A stretch of DNA of 27,059 nucleotides from Candidatus Puniceispirillum sp. (lineage in GTDB: Bacteria; Pseudomonadota; Alphaproteobacteria; Puniceispirillales; Puniceispirillaceae). Numbering within the stretch: the first letter of the stretch is position 1; each line of letters opens with the position of its first letter. The notes beneath the pieces are model-generated. The model did no database searches, was not told the DNA's origin, and worked only from the letters and a program-made list of their open reading frames with translations. Made by a program: the position numbers and the translations under genes. The stretch lies in assembly GCA_018668795.1 (NCBI GenBank), contig JABJBD010000075.1:1-27059 (forward strand). Reading direction: 5' to 3'. This document shows, one piece after another, positions 1 through 7,914 of the stretch.

Positions 1-181
1 CGTCAACGCCGTAATATAACAGATCGACAAACATGCCGACAGTCGTTGCAATCACGATCATACTAAGGACAAAAAACCAATATTCGGCGCGCCGTGCACG
101 ACCAGTGAATGTTGCATATTGATAAAATGGTAGTTTGATGAGATGCCATGTCAAAGCACCATTTTGTGTTTTGGAAACCAT
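1..181 (-). CDS. DUF805 family inner-membrane protein (N-terminal 60 residues only)
   Basis: Reading the minus strand from an ATG at 181 gives 60 open codons running off the left edge of the window, so the gene is cut at its 3' end. The peptide has the DUF805 signature: an aromatic-rich start (FYQYATFTGRARRAEYWFF, about residues 19-37) followed by a hydrophobic stretch that begins the first membrane segment. DUF805 proteins (E. coli YhaH type) are small integral inner-membrane proteins of about 110-150 residues with no firmly established biochemical role. No strong Shine-Dalgarno stands before the ATG (only CAGAG about 9 nt upstream). An in-frame TTG seven codons further upstream is a possible alternative start. 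Family assignment rests on the GRARRxEYWFF motif; function is unknown. Confidence 0.75.
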   Translation of the reverse strand, partial: MVSKTQNGALTWHLIKLPFYQYATFTGRARRAEYWFFVLSMIVIATTVGMFVDLLYYGVD

Positions 182-445
182 TTGTTTGCTCTGTTTGTTC
201 AACCCTGAAATAGTTTGTTTACGGCAATGATATGAGCCACCAGTAATAGAGGGCAGTGGCACCATCATAGTCATGGATAACTATAGGGTAATAGAGTTAA
301 GAAAACGTTTACTGCTATGTGATTTTGCCATTTTCCTGAAAAATTCTTCGGCTTAATTGCGAATAAGCCGCGTGCTTGCTCGGCTTGACCTATTTGGCTA
401 CCTGGGGCAGTTTTCATGACGTTAGGAACCGCAATGGAGACAATT
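182..445. other. Intergenic region between divergent DUF805 and GNAT genes
   Basis: This stretch of about 264 nt is AT-rich and holds no convincing ORF. It should carry the divergent promoters for the DUF805 gene (leftward) and the GNAT pair (rightward), but I could not pick a good -35/-10 pair. It contains one perfect inverted repeat, CGGCTTA (349-355) and TAAGCCG (364-370), with an 8-nt loop. There is no T-run on the plus side, so it does not look like a rightward terminator. Three TTTGTT repeats lie at 181-222. Confidence 0.5.
349..370. repeat. Perfect 7-bp inverted repeat upstream of GNAT gene
   Basis: CGGCTTA at 349-355 pairs exactly with TAAGCCG at 364-370 across an 8-nt spacer. It lies about 75 nt before the likely GNAT start, so it could be an operator or a 5' UTR hairpin. 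No T-tract follows on the plus strand. Its role is unknown. Confidence 0.35.
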
Positions 446-898
446 ATGCAAATCAGGGCTGTAACCCCAGAAGATCGCGCCGCGTGGGAGCATCTATATC
501 GCGGCTATGCGGCCTATTATCAGGTTGAAACTGATAGTACTAAACTTGATACTTTGTTTGCGTGGCTTTGCGATCCGGAACATGTCTGTGAAGGTCTGGT
601 TGCTGACGCCTCTGGTCATCTTATAGGGTTGGCACATTTTCGCGCGATGCCATCGCCTTTGCGCGGTGCTGATGTTGGATTTCTGGATGATTTATTTGTT
701 GATCCATCTCAGCGTGGTGGCACAGTGGCCAATGCGTTATTGCGGGCAGTTGATGATATCGCCGGACAGCGCGCATGGGCTGTCGTGCGGTGGATAACGC
801 GTGATGATAACTATCGTGCACGTGGCCTATATGATAAATTATCAACGCGAAGCAACTGGCTGACTTATGAAATGTCAGCTGAAACTACAGGGCGCTAA
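446..898 (+). CDS. GNAT family N-acetyltransferase
   Basis: A 150-residue single-domain GNAT protein, predicted to transfer an acetyl group from acetyl-CoA to an amine on an unidentified substrate. The acetyl-CoA binding motif A is visible as DDLFVDPSQRGGTVANALL (residues about 81-99), a good match to the family pattern of a beta strand followed by R/Q-x-x-G-x-G/A. Three in-frame ATGs exist at 416, 434 and 446. I chose 446 because GGAGA at 436-440 sits 5 nt before it and the product then begins MQIRAVTPED, typical of GNAT proteins. The gene is followed after 1 nt by a second GNAT gene, so the two are almost certainly co-transcribed. The substrate cannot be deduced. Confidence 0.85.
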   Translation: MQIRAVTPEDRAAWEHLYRGYAAYYQVETDSTKLDTLFAWLCDPEHVCEGLVADASGHLIGLAHFRAMPSPLRGADVGFLDDLFVDPSQRGGTVANALLRAVDDIAGQRAWAVVRWITRDDNYRARGLYDKLSTRSNWLTYEMSAETTGR

Positions 899-899
899 C

Positions 900-1319
900 G
901 TGGACATAAGTGAATTCGAAAGTAAAGATACCGTAGCCATTATCAGGCTATGGCAGGTTTGTGATCTTATCCGTCCATGGAATGATCCGCAAAAGGACAT
1001 AGATCGTAAAATGACTGACCGGAATGGTGCATTCTGGGTTGGGCGTGTTGATGATAAGGTCGTGGCATCAATCATGATTGGCTATGATGGCCATCGAGGC
1101 ACAATCAATTATCTGGCTATTGATCCGGCCTTTAAAGGGCAGGGGTTCGGCCGCCAACTGATGAAAGAAGCTGAGGCATTTCTGATATCGATTGGCTGTC
1201 CCAAAGTCAGCTTTTGTGTGCGGCGTGATAATGAGCCGGTTGTTCAGTTTTATGATGCGCTTGGCTACAAACCGGATGATGTTTTTTTCTTTGGCAAGCG
1301 GCTTATCCCTGACGATTGA
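900..1319 (+). CDS. YpeA-like GNAT acetyltransferase
   Basis: A 139-residue GNAT domain resembling E. coli YpeA. CDLIRPWNDP (residues 21-30) and GYDGHRG (about 61-67) are hallmark stretches of that subfamily, and YLAIDPAFKGQGFGRQLMKE (71-90) is the acetyl-CoA binding motif A. The substrate of this subfamily is not established. An ATG at 867 is in frame but would overlap the upstream gene by 32 nt and add a non-homologous N-terminus. The GTG at 900, one base after the upstream TAA, aligns with the usual family start and suggests translational coupling or re-initiation. The gene runs convergently towards lptD, whose stop lies 29 nt away. No intrinsic terminator is visible in the gap. Confidence 0.85.
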   Translation: MDISEFESKDTVAIIRLWQVCDLIRPWNDPQKDIDRKMTDRNGAFWVGRVDDKVVASIMIGYDGHRGTINYLAIDPAFKGQGFGRQLMKEAEAFLISIGCPKVSFCVRRDNEPVVQFYDALGYKPDDVFFFGKRLIPDD

Positions 1320-1348
1320 CGTCTTTGCCCATTACCGTGCTTTTACAA

Positions 1349-3568
1349 TTACTCACTACTTGTGGCGTTTGCAATTTGCGACTGGGATAATGCACCTAGA
1401 TGTTTGAAGCTGATCGTAAAATTGAGTTCGTCAACGGTTTTGATGTCACGATCCTTGGTAGGGTCATGCTTATAATTGACTGTAACTGTGATGCAATCTT
1501 GCACCCCGCCGTTCCAAATCAACGTTGCGTTTTTCTCGCCACCTCTTGTTTTACTGACTGAAAAGGTGCCAGCACCATATCCAAGTGATGCGCTGGTCTT
1601 TTCCTGTTTGGTTTTGCCATATGACAAATCCCATATCTGGCTTGCAGATATATTCCAACCATTATCAAAACTCCGGCTTGCGCCTGACTTTAATTCTTCG
1701 CGATCATCGGTGGAACTTGCAAAATACGCTTTGGTCAATTGGTTATGGTCAAGTGACCAATTGGTAGCACCAAAATTACCCGCAACTGTTGTTTTCGACT
1801 CATTAAGCGTGAAATCATGCGAAGACAGGCGCCCTGACCATGTCAGTTTATACGCACCAGGCGGATCAATAGATGCGCTGGCGACATAATCGGAATATAT
1901 ATCGTCCGAATTCGTGCTTAGCCCGCTTGCTCGCTTTGAGGATAATCGGCGGCTTAGACCAGCAAAACCGGACATCTCACCAAGCACGGCATCTTGCGTG
2001 ATTGCCGATAGACCAAAATCCATGCGGCTTCCTGGCAAAATATAGTCTTTGCCCTGATAGCGGTTAAGAAGAAATAGATTGGCTTCGTCAATCCGGTAAT
2101 CACCTGCATCGCGGTTTGGTATCTTTTTGGTATTATCTTCGCCAGCCACATGTACCAATTTTGCTTGCGGTTCGATAACAACAAAGCGATTTAAAATTGA
2201 CGTAGCCAAAGGCAGACGATAACCCACGGCAACAGAAGGGTTTACGGTAGTTATGTTACCAATCGTAGTTGTCGCAGTTGTTGGCTTGCTGTGCAGGTTA
2301 TAATAGCTTCCGATTATGTTGGCATCATAGCTGGCGATACCATATGTCAGCGGAAAGTCCTCAGTGATTTGTGCGGTGCCACTCCACCGTGACATATCGT
2401 ATCCCTGATCATTGTCTAGTTGAAACGCCTGAATTTCAGTGCGCATCGTCTGACCCTCGCGAAAACCAGCTTGCACTTCTTCAAAATATACATTGGGAAG
2501 CAATGATGGTTCATTGGCGAGTGCTGTTTTCGTTTTAAGAGTCTGAATATCGTTTGCTTCAACAAGATAATAACGATCTGACTTTAACCTTTCGGCTACA
2601 ATCTCTGACTTCAGCGACGTTGCATCATCAAAATTATAACGTCGCATGAATGTATCTTGGCTAGCTCTGTTCAGACGTGCTTTCAGGTTCCAGTCATTTC
2701 CTAATGTGGATGTAAATATTGCATCAATAGCGCCAACAGATTCGCGATTTTTCTTATATGTTTCGACTGACCCTGTATAGATCGAAGCGTTTAAATCGGA
2801 ATTATCCCATTTTTGACGATAGCGTGTTTTGATCGCGGTGCCTCGATACTGATATTTATAAGGCGTGAACTCTATGTCACGTGTGTCGTCAATAACTTGA
2901 TAATATGGAATTGAAGGGGTGAAGCCTAGATCGGAACTGATGAAAAAGCTTGGTGTTAAAAACCCTGACCGACGCCGCACTGTCCAATCTGGATGCGCAA
3001 GATATGGGAAATAGCCAACTGGAATATTCAGCACATGCATCCGAACATTATTATGGCTGATTGTTTGTGTTTTTTCCGACCTTACAGTGGATGTCGTTCG
3101 TAAATCCCATATTGGTGTTTCACCATTTTCAAAATCACATTTGCATGGTGTGAAACGGGCGCTTTTAAAGACAGCTTTGTCACCGACCGTTTGTTCCCCG
3201 TTTTTGGACTTCATTGAAGTGCCGTCTGCAAATTTTGTGCTAAGTGTTTCAGCAACGATATGGGTGAATTCTGTATCCACTTCCATAATGGTCGCTTTAT
3301 GGCGTGTGCCATCCGGTAATGTCAAAATCACGTTACCGCGCGCAACAGCACGATCATTTGGTTTGTTATAAGTCACTTCGTCAGCGCGCAAAACTTTACC
3401 AGCCTGCTTCAAAACTACGTTACCAGTGGCATACATGCTGCCATCTTCCTGATTAACTTGAACCTTATCAGCCTCAAAGGCGATCGGTGCATCATCCGCA
3501 TTAGCCGAGACTGACATCATCGAGATTACGATAAAAAGAAAGCTAAAAATCTTTATAAACACGCGCAT
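1349..3568 (-). CDS. lptD: LPS-assembly protein LptD (outer-membrane beta-barrel)
   Basis: A 739-residue LptD/OstA/Imp homologue, the outer-membrane barrel that with LptE inserts lipopolysaccharide into the outer leaflet. Visible parts are a signal peptide (residues 1-24, cleavage likely after the ANA motif), an N-terminal OstA beta-jellyroll (about 28-125, with ADKVQVNQEDGSMYATGNV), and a long barrel region rich in alternating Tyr/Thr/Ser strands. The conserved segment around residues 185-210 (NIPVGYFPYLAHPDWTVRRR) is typical of LptD. Only three cysteines are present: C142 and C144 as CKC and C692 near the C-terminus. This fits a disulfide between the N-terminal domain and the barrel but differs from the two-plus-two cysteines of E. 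coli. AAGGA lies 6 nt before the ATG. In most Alphaproteobacteria lptD adjoins lptF/lptG and surA-pdxA-ksgA; here it stands alone. Confidence 0.93.
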   Translation of the reverse strand: MRVFIKIFSFLFIVISMMSVSANADDAPIAFEADKVQVNQEDGSMYATGNVVLKQAGKVLRADEVTYNKPNDRAVARGNVILTLPDGTRHKATIMEVDTEFTHIVAETLSTKFADGTSMKSKNGEQTVGDKAVFKSARFTPCKCDFENGETPIWDLRTTSTVRSEKTQTISHNNVRMHVLNIPVGYFPYLAHPDWTVRRRSGFLTPSFFISSDLGFTPSIPYYQVIDDTRDIEFTPYKYQYRGTAIKTRYRQKWDNSDLNASIYTGSVETYKKNRESVGAIDAIFTSTLGNDWNLKARLNRASQDTFMRRYNFDDATSLKSEIVAERLKSDRYYLVEANDIQTLKTKTALANEPSLLPNVYFEEVQAGFREGQTMRTEIQAFQLDNDQGYDMSRWSGTAQITEDFPLTYGIASYDANIIGSYYNLHSKPTTATTTIGNITTVNPSVAVGYRLPLATSILNRFVVIEPQAKLVHVAGEDNTKKIPNRDAGDYRIDEANLFLLNRYQGKDYILPGSRMDFGLSAITQDAVLGEMSGFAGLSRRLSSKRASGLSTNSDDIYSDYVASASIDPPGAYKLTWSGRLSSHDFTLNESKTTVAGNFGATNWSLDHNQLTKAYFASSTDDREELKSGASRSFDNGWNISASQIWDLSYGKTKQEKTSASLGYGAGTFSVSKTRGGEKNATLIWNGGVQDCITVTVNYKHDPTKDRDIKTVDELNFTISFKHLGALSQSQIANATSSE

Positions 3569-3638
3569 TCCTTATCCTTAGAGATACGTAACAATATATG
3601 GCTACCGAGTTTTGCTAATGATGTCTATGTAAAGTAGC

Positions 3639-3648
3639 TGTCTAGACA
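3639..3648. promoter_or_regulatory. TGTCTAGACA palindrome upstream of lptD
   Basis: TGTCTAGACA at 3639-3648 is a perfect 10-bp palindrome in the 92-nt gap between the GT4 stop and the lptD start. A second copy of its left half, TGTCTA, lies about 17 nt away at 3622-3627. Its position upstream of lptD is compatible with an operator, but no known regulator is implied. Confidence 0.3.
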
Positions 3649-3660
3649 TACTGACGCGGG

Positions 3661-4833
3661 TTAACTTTCACGTAAAAGCGCATGTAGGCGAAGCGAATCT
3701 GCGTCTTTGGCCATTTGTTTGGCGGTAAAAGGAAAATCACGCCACGCTTTATCCTGAAACGTCTGACGAAGGGCGTCATCCCCCATTAACGCTCGCAAAG
3801 CTACGCTGAATGTGCTGACGCTTGGTTTATCAACAAGCAAAGCACGACCCTCAGCCACTTCAGGAATCCCGCCACGCCTTGTTGTTAAAAGCGCACAACC
3901 AGCTGCCAATGACTCAAGAACAACTTTTGATATTGGTTCGTTCCATAATGATGGGCAAGCTGCAATGGCTGCCCGCACTTGCAGGGCACGCATTTCCTGA
4001 ATGGGGATAAAACCCAACATTTCAGCACGCGTTCCAAGCGGTGCTATGGCTGTGGCAATTTTATCCTCGTAACTTCCGCGTTTGTTTTGTTCAAAGCGGC
4101 GCGCCCCAGCAATTTTGAGTTGCCATTCGGGAAAATCAGGTAGGACTTGCGCGACAGCCTCTGCGCATTCAAGAATGCCTTTTTCGGGTACCATGCGTCC
4201 CGCTAGCAATATGAATGGTTCTTTTTTTGGTTTTTCATGTATCCAGCGATATGCGCCATTTCTGGCAACGCCAACAATATGAGCCATTGGATGGTTGTTG
4301 CCTATACCATCCAGAAAACAGTCGCGGATATAGTCGGAAATGCAAATCACCGCGGCCATATGATCAAGCAAAAATCGACGTTCAGCCTGTGTTTTTGCCC
4401 CTTTCATGGTGCGGGGATCATTATGCAAGTAAAGGATCACATTTAAGTGCGTATTTTTTCGTGCAAGATGCCGTGCCACATGGCAACGGCTATGCACTTC
4501 AACAATATCTGGCAATGTCGTGTTGGCAATATGGTCAAGATAAGCATTTGCAAAACATATATTCTGCCCACGAAGCAAACTTTGGCGCGGTGTAAGTCCT
4601 GTGAAATGGACATCCGAAAATGCATTTTCGACGTCGGTTCCAAAAACATGAAATACGTCAGGTGTTGCGCTGGCCAGGGCAAGATCATGAACAACACCAG
4701 CAATCGCGCCTGCATTATTGGGCGTAAATCGTTCCTTTGACGGCAACAGCATATCAATGCGAGGTTGTTTTGATAGAGATGAAAGGGACAATTGCGTCTC
4801 TTGAAGATGATTAAAAGGGTGTGTGATTAACAT
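3661..4833 (-). CDS. Glycosyltransferase family 4 protein (GT-B fold)
   Basis: A 390-residue GT-B glycosyltransferase, expected to move a sugar from a nucleotide donor onto a saccharide or lipid acceptor at the cytoplasmic face of the inner membrane. The C-terminal donor-binding domain begins at about 206 (PFILLAGRMVPEKGILECAEA). The EX7E motif is present as E299-E307 within PSLWNEPISKVVLESLAAG, followed by GGIPEVAEG. The N-terminal domain has MLLPSKERFTPNNAGAIA (28-45), a glycine-bearing acceptor-side loop. The ATG at 4833 has no clear Shine-Dalgarno. An internal ATG at 4752 (residue 28) is possible and would place this loop at the N-terminus. It is divergent from a GT9 gene 105 nt away and upstream of lptD, which suggests a role in LPS core or capsule synthesis. 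Confidence 0.85.
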   Translation of the reverse strand: MLITHPFNHLQETQLSLSSLSKQPRIDMLLPSKERFTPNNAGAIAGVVHDLALASATPDVFHVFGTDVENAFSDVHFTGLTPRQSLLRGQNICFANAYLDHIANTTLPDIVEVHSRCHVARHLARKNTHLNVILYLHNDPRTMKGAKTQAERRFLLDHMAAVICISDYIRDCFLDGIGNNHPMAHIVGVARNGAYRWIHEKPKKEPFILLAGRMVPEKGILECAEAVAQVLPDFPEWQLKIAGARRFEQNKRGSYEDKIATAIAPLGTRAEMLGFIPIQEMRALQVRAAIAACPSLWNEPISKVVLESLAAGCALLTTRRGGIPEVAEGRALLVDKPSVSTFSVALRALMGDDALRQTFQDKAWRDFPFTAKQMAKDADSLRLHALLRES

Positions 4834-4938
4834 GGCATAGATTAAATATGCTTATGAACATTCTATTACATACCAGCAACTAAACAATATGCTATGACAC
4901 ATAAAGTAAATGAATTTTAGCGATTAAACGGCTTTGGA

Positions 4939-5871
4939 ATGCAATCAACAACGACGCAAAAGGCAATTCTTATCATCAAGCATGGTGCTCTTGGCGATTT
5001 GATACAGGGGCTTGATGCTTATGCTAGCGTGCGAGCAGGCTTCCCAGATGCGCATATTGCTTTACTGACAACGTCAGCTTTTGCGCCTTTGGCTGTCAAA
5101 ATGCCATGGTTTGATGAAATCATCATTGATCAGCGCGCCTCATTTTTCAATCTTGTCGCAACGTATAAAACTGCGTCTCAATTATGGCGTCAGTGGGATT
5201 CGATCATTGATTTGCAATGTAGTAAGCGCACAGCAAATTATCATCGGTTTTTCACACCATCTTTGACCAACTGGTACGGCACAGCTACAGGTTGTTCGCA
5301 TCCTATGCCAGACTTTACAGGCGTCAATAATCAGCAACGTATGTGCACAGCCGCCAAAATGGCTGGTGGTATTATTGTTGAGGCTGACATGACCTGGCTA
5401 AAAGCCGATATTACACAATTTGAATTGCCGAAACGGTTCGCTGTTTTGATCGCTGGCTGTTCACCGGCCAAACCAAGTAAACGCTGGCCCTCACATCATT
5501 TTGCCAGTCTGGCAAACATATTAACAAGACAGGGGCTGACGGTTGTTCTTGCGGGCACAAATGCTGACCGTGAAGCGGTGGATTCGGTTCGTGAAAACGC
5601 GCCAGATACCATAGATTTATCAGGAAAAACCAATATTCCCATGTTAGCGGCTCTGTGTAATCAGGCCAGTTTGGTCATTGGCAATGATACGGGGCCTGTT
5701 TTTCTGGCAGCCAAAACCGGAACACCGACGGTCATGGTGCTTGGTGCGGATACTGATCCAGATATGTCAGCGCCAGTTGGGGCACAGTGTTCGTGGATAC
5801 AAAAAGTGCCTATCAGCGATATTACACCAGATATGGTGATTGAACGTCTCACGTCGATGAAAGCGTTATAA
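4939..5871 (+). CDS. Glycosyltransferase family 9 / heptosyltransferase-like protein
   Basis: A 310-residue GT9 protein related to ADP-heptose:LPS heptosyltransferases. The N-terminal motif GALGDLIQG (16-24) and the C-terminal GNDTGPVFLAAKTGTP (248-263) followed by DPDMSAPVG (273-281) match the family. In the donor-binding motif, usually NDTGPMHLA, the histidine is replaced by phenylalanine (F255), so donor use or activity may differ from true heptosyltransferases. No signal peptide is seen; a cytoplasmic, membrane-associated location is expected. The start has only a weak GGA directly before it. The 3' end converges on the DUF924 gene with just 4 nt between the stops. Its pairing with the divergent GT4 gene and nearby lptD supports a role in LPS core assembly, as inference. 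Confidence 0.85.
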   Translation: MQSTTTQKAILIIKHGALGDLIQGLDAYASVRAGFPDAHIALLTTSAFAPLAVKMPWFDEIIIDQRASFFNLVATYKTASQLWRQWDSIIDLQCSKRTANYHRFFTPSLTNWYGTATGCSHPMPDFTGVNNQQRMCTAAKMAGGIIVEADMTWLKADITQFELPKRFAVLIAGCSPAKPSKRWPSHHFASLANILTRQGLTVVLAGTNADREAVDSVRENAPDTIDLSGKTNIPMLAALCNQASLVIGNDTGPVFLAAKTGTPTVMVLGADTDPDMSAPVGAQCSWIQKVPISDITPDMVIERLTSMKAL

Positions 5872-5875
5872 ATAT

Positions 5876-6427
5876 TTAAAAAGACGAGCCAGGCTGTTTC
5901 AAAAAGTCGATTTCGTCATCAGTTGATGGTCGCCCTAGAATTACATTTCGATGCGGAAACCGGCCAAATTGGGCAATAATATCACGATGTTTTACGGCAA
6001 ATTCATAGGTGCGTTCTGTGGTCAGTTTCTTGAACAAGGGAAGCGACGCATCCTGAATTTCAATATCCTCACTATGCATCATGGGCATTAGCATAAAATG
6101 TCGCCAATGCGCATCGGGGTGATCTTTATAGCCGCGTTCTTCACATCGCAAGCTTAGCGCAAGTGCCATCTCATCTCCGGCAAAAGCACGTGGTGTATCG
6201 CGATAAACATTACGGGTAAATTGGTCTAAAACAATGATAAGCGCTAAACATCCAGCATCATTATCAGCCCAGCTATCAAGACGACCAGCTAAGGCATGTG
6301 TGATTGTTTTTTCGAATTTTGCTTTTATCAGCGCGTCAAAATCATCATCTTTTTTAAACCAGTGCTCTGGGGTGATTTCGCTAAACCAGAAAGCTATGAC
6401 TTCATGATATTCAGGCATTGTGGGCAT
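5876..6427 (-). CDS. DUF924 family protein
   Basis: A 183-residue soluble protein of the DUF924 family, whose fold is an all-helical TPR-like array. The signature stretches are FWFSEITPEHWFKKDDDFD (residues about 13-31), LDQFTRNVYRDTPRAFAGD (about 67-85) and QFGRFPHRNVILGR (about 152-165). No biochemical function is firmly assigned to the family. The start at 6427 is supported by GAGGA 7 nt upstream; a second ATG three codons in is a less likely start. It is convergent with the GT9 gene and 38 nt downstream of the FAD-linked dehydrogenase stop, so it may be read as a third gene behind it. Confidence 0.88.
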   Translation of the reverse strand: MPTMPEYHEVIAFWFSEITPEHWFKKDDDFDALIKAKFEKTITHALAGRLDSWADNDAGCLALIIVLDQFTRNVYRDTPRAFAGDEMALALSLRCEERGYKDHPDAHWRHFMLMPMMHSEDIEIQDASLPLFKKLTTERTYEFAVKHRDIIAQFGRFPHRNVILGRPSTDDEIDFLKQPGSSF

Positions 6428-6465
6428 GTTTTCATCCTCAATTATGACAGGATAATATAATCACA

Positions 6466-7899
6466 TCATAACACCTTACCCGGATTCATTAAATTTTTTG
6501 GATCTAATGCTGTTTTTATTGCGCGCATCGTATCCATGATTTCCGGACTTTTGACAGTCGCAAGTTGATCACGTTTGGTCTGACCTATGCCATGTTCTGC
6601 ACTAATCGACCCGTTATATTTGGCAACATTTCGATAAAGTAATTCATAAAGCTGCGGCACTTTTTCGTCAAAGTCAGAGTTGCTATTTGGCCCTTCAACC
6701 AGATTGAAATGCAAATTACCATCACCGATATGCCCATAACCGCAAATCCAGATTGTTGGGTCAATCTCTTTGATACCTTGAACCATCTCGGCATAAAACG
6801 GGGCTAGAACGGATTGTGACAGTGACACATCCGAGCGGGCAACATTACCTGATAATTTATGCGATTCTGGTGCGCTTTCACGAACATCCCACAGGGATTG
6901 TCGTTGGGCGTCACTTGCGGCGATTGTGGCGTCAATGACCAGCCCATCTTCAAAGGCACTGGCAAGCACGTCTTCCATGATTTGGTTTAACGGCAATGTG
7001 CCATTTTGATCGACAACAATGCTTGCTGGATTGGTGCTGGCAATTTCCATAAGCACATTCATGTCACCCCGCGTTTCCAACGGTTGTGGAATATTTGGAA
7101 ATTTGTCGAATAAAACATGCAATATATCAGCTGGAATAAGCTCAAAAGCTTCGACCGTGCCGCCTGATGCGGCTTGCAGGCGGTGAAGCAAGGTTACGGC
7201 TGCCTCAACATCACGTACTTCGGCAAAGGCGGTACTTCGCGCAACAGGCAGGGGAAAAAGACGCAAGGTTGCGGCGGTAATGATGCCTAATGTGCCTTCA
7301 GATCCGATAAACAGGTTTTTAAGATCATATCCGGTATTATCTTTACGCAGGCCACTTAGCAAATCGATGACTTTGCCGCCCATCAATACAACCTCTAGGC
7401 CCAGTGCTAGCTGGCGGGCGGAACCATAGCGGACAACATTCAGCCCGCCGGCATTCGTGCCCAGATTACCGCCTATGGTACAGCTACCTTTGGCGGCGAG
7501 ATTTAAGGGGAAATAGAGTCCCTTTTCTTCGGTAATGTCATGCAGGTTTTGCAGAATACATCCAGCCTCAACAGTCATTGACATATTCTGCGGGTTAATT
7601 TCGCGAATAGCATTCATGCGCCGCAAAGATAGCAAAATTGTGTTGCCCGTTTCGTCTGGCGTCGCGCCGCCCATAAAACCGGTGTTCCCCCCTTGAGGTA
7701 CGACAACGATATTTTCGGCATCGGCAAAGGCCATGATCTGTGACACTTCATCTGTGCTTGCTGGCAAAACAACAGCATGCGCTGCCCCGTGATACCGGTC
7801 ATGCCAATCAGACATAAAGGGTGCCATATCGGCATCAGCGTTTAACACGGCTTTGGCGCCAACAATTTTGATTAAGCTATCAATAACGTTGCTAGGCAT
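6466..7899 (-). CDS. FAD-linked D-2-hydroxyacid (2-hydroxyglutarate-type) dehydrogenase
   Basis: A 477-residue flavoprotein of the GlcD / D-2-hydroxyglutarate dehydrogenase family (VAO/PCMH fold). It is expected to oxidise a D-2-hydroxyacid to the 2-oxoacid and pass electrons to a quinone or ETF. The FAD-binding domain shows PQGGNTG (68-74), GGNLGTNAGG (143-152) and IGSEGTLGIIT (198-208). The C-terminal FAD-oxidase domain has the metal/substrate motif GHIGDGNLHFN (389-399), EHGIG (435-439) and the ending DPKNLMNPGKVL. No transmembrane or signal sequence is seen. AGAGGA lies just before the ATG. The start is 15 nt after the stop of the Sua5-type gene, so the two form an operon. The substrate is not decided by sequence: D-2-hydroxyglutarate and D-lactate are the main options. 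Confidence 0.88.
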   Translation of the reverse strand: MPSNVIDSLIKIVGAKAVLNADADMAPFMSDWHDRYHGAAHAVVLPASTDEVSQIMAFADAENIVVVPQGGNTGFMGGATPDETGNTILLSLRRMNAIREINPQNMSMTVEAGCILQNLHDITEEKGLYFPLNLAAKGSCTIGGNLGTNAGGLNVVRYGSARQLALGLEVVLMGGKVIDLLSGLRKDNTGYDLKNLFIGSEGTLGIITAATLRLFPLPVARSTAFAEVRDVEAAVTLLHRLQAASGGTVEAFELIPADILHVLFDKFPNIPQPLETRGDMNVLMEIASTNPASIVVDQNGTLPLNQIMEDVLASAFEDGLVIDATIAASDAQRQSLWDVRESAPESHKLSGNVARSDVSLSQSVLAPFYAEMVQGIKEIDPTIWICGYGHIGDGNLHFNLVEGPNSNSDFDEKVPQLYELLYRNVAKYNGSISAEHGIGQTKRDQLATVKSPEIMDTMRAIKTALDPKNLMNPGKVL

Positions 7900-7914
7900 T
7901 AAATCCTCTATTTA

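Noticed and set aside
349..370. 7-bp inverted repeat considered as an intrinsic terminator
   Set aside because: No T-run follows on the plus strand and no gene ends nearby on either strand.
3665..3680. CTTTCACGTAAAAG, a parS-like near-palindrome at the end of the GT4 gene
   Set aside because: Several mismatches in positions essential for ParB recognition; chance resemblance.
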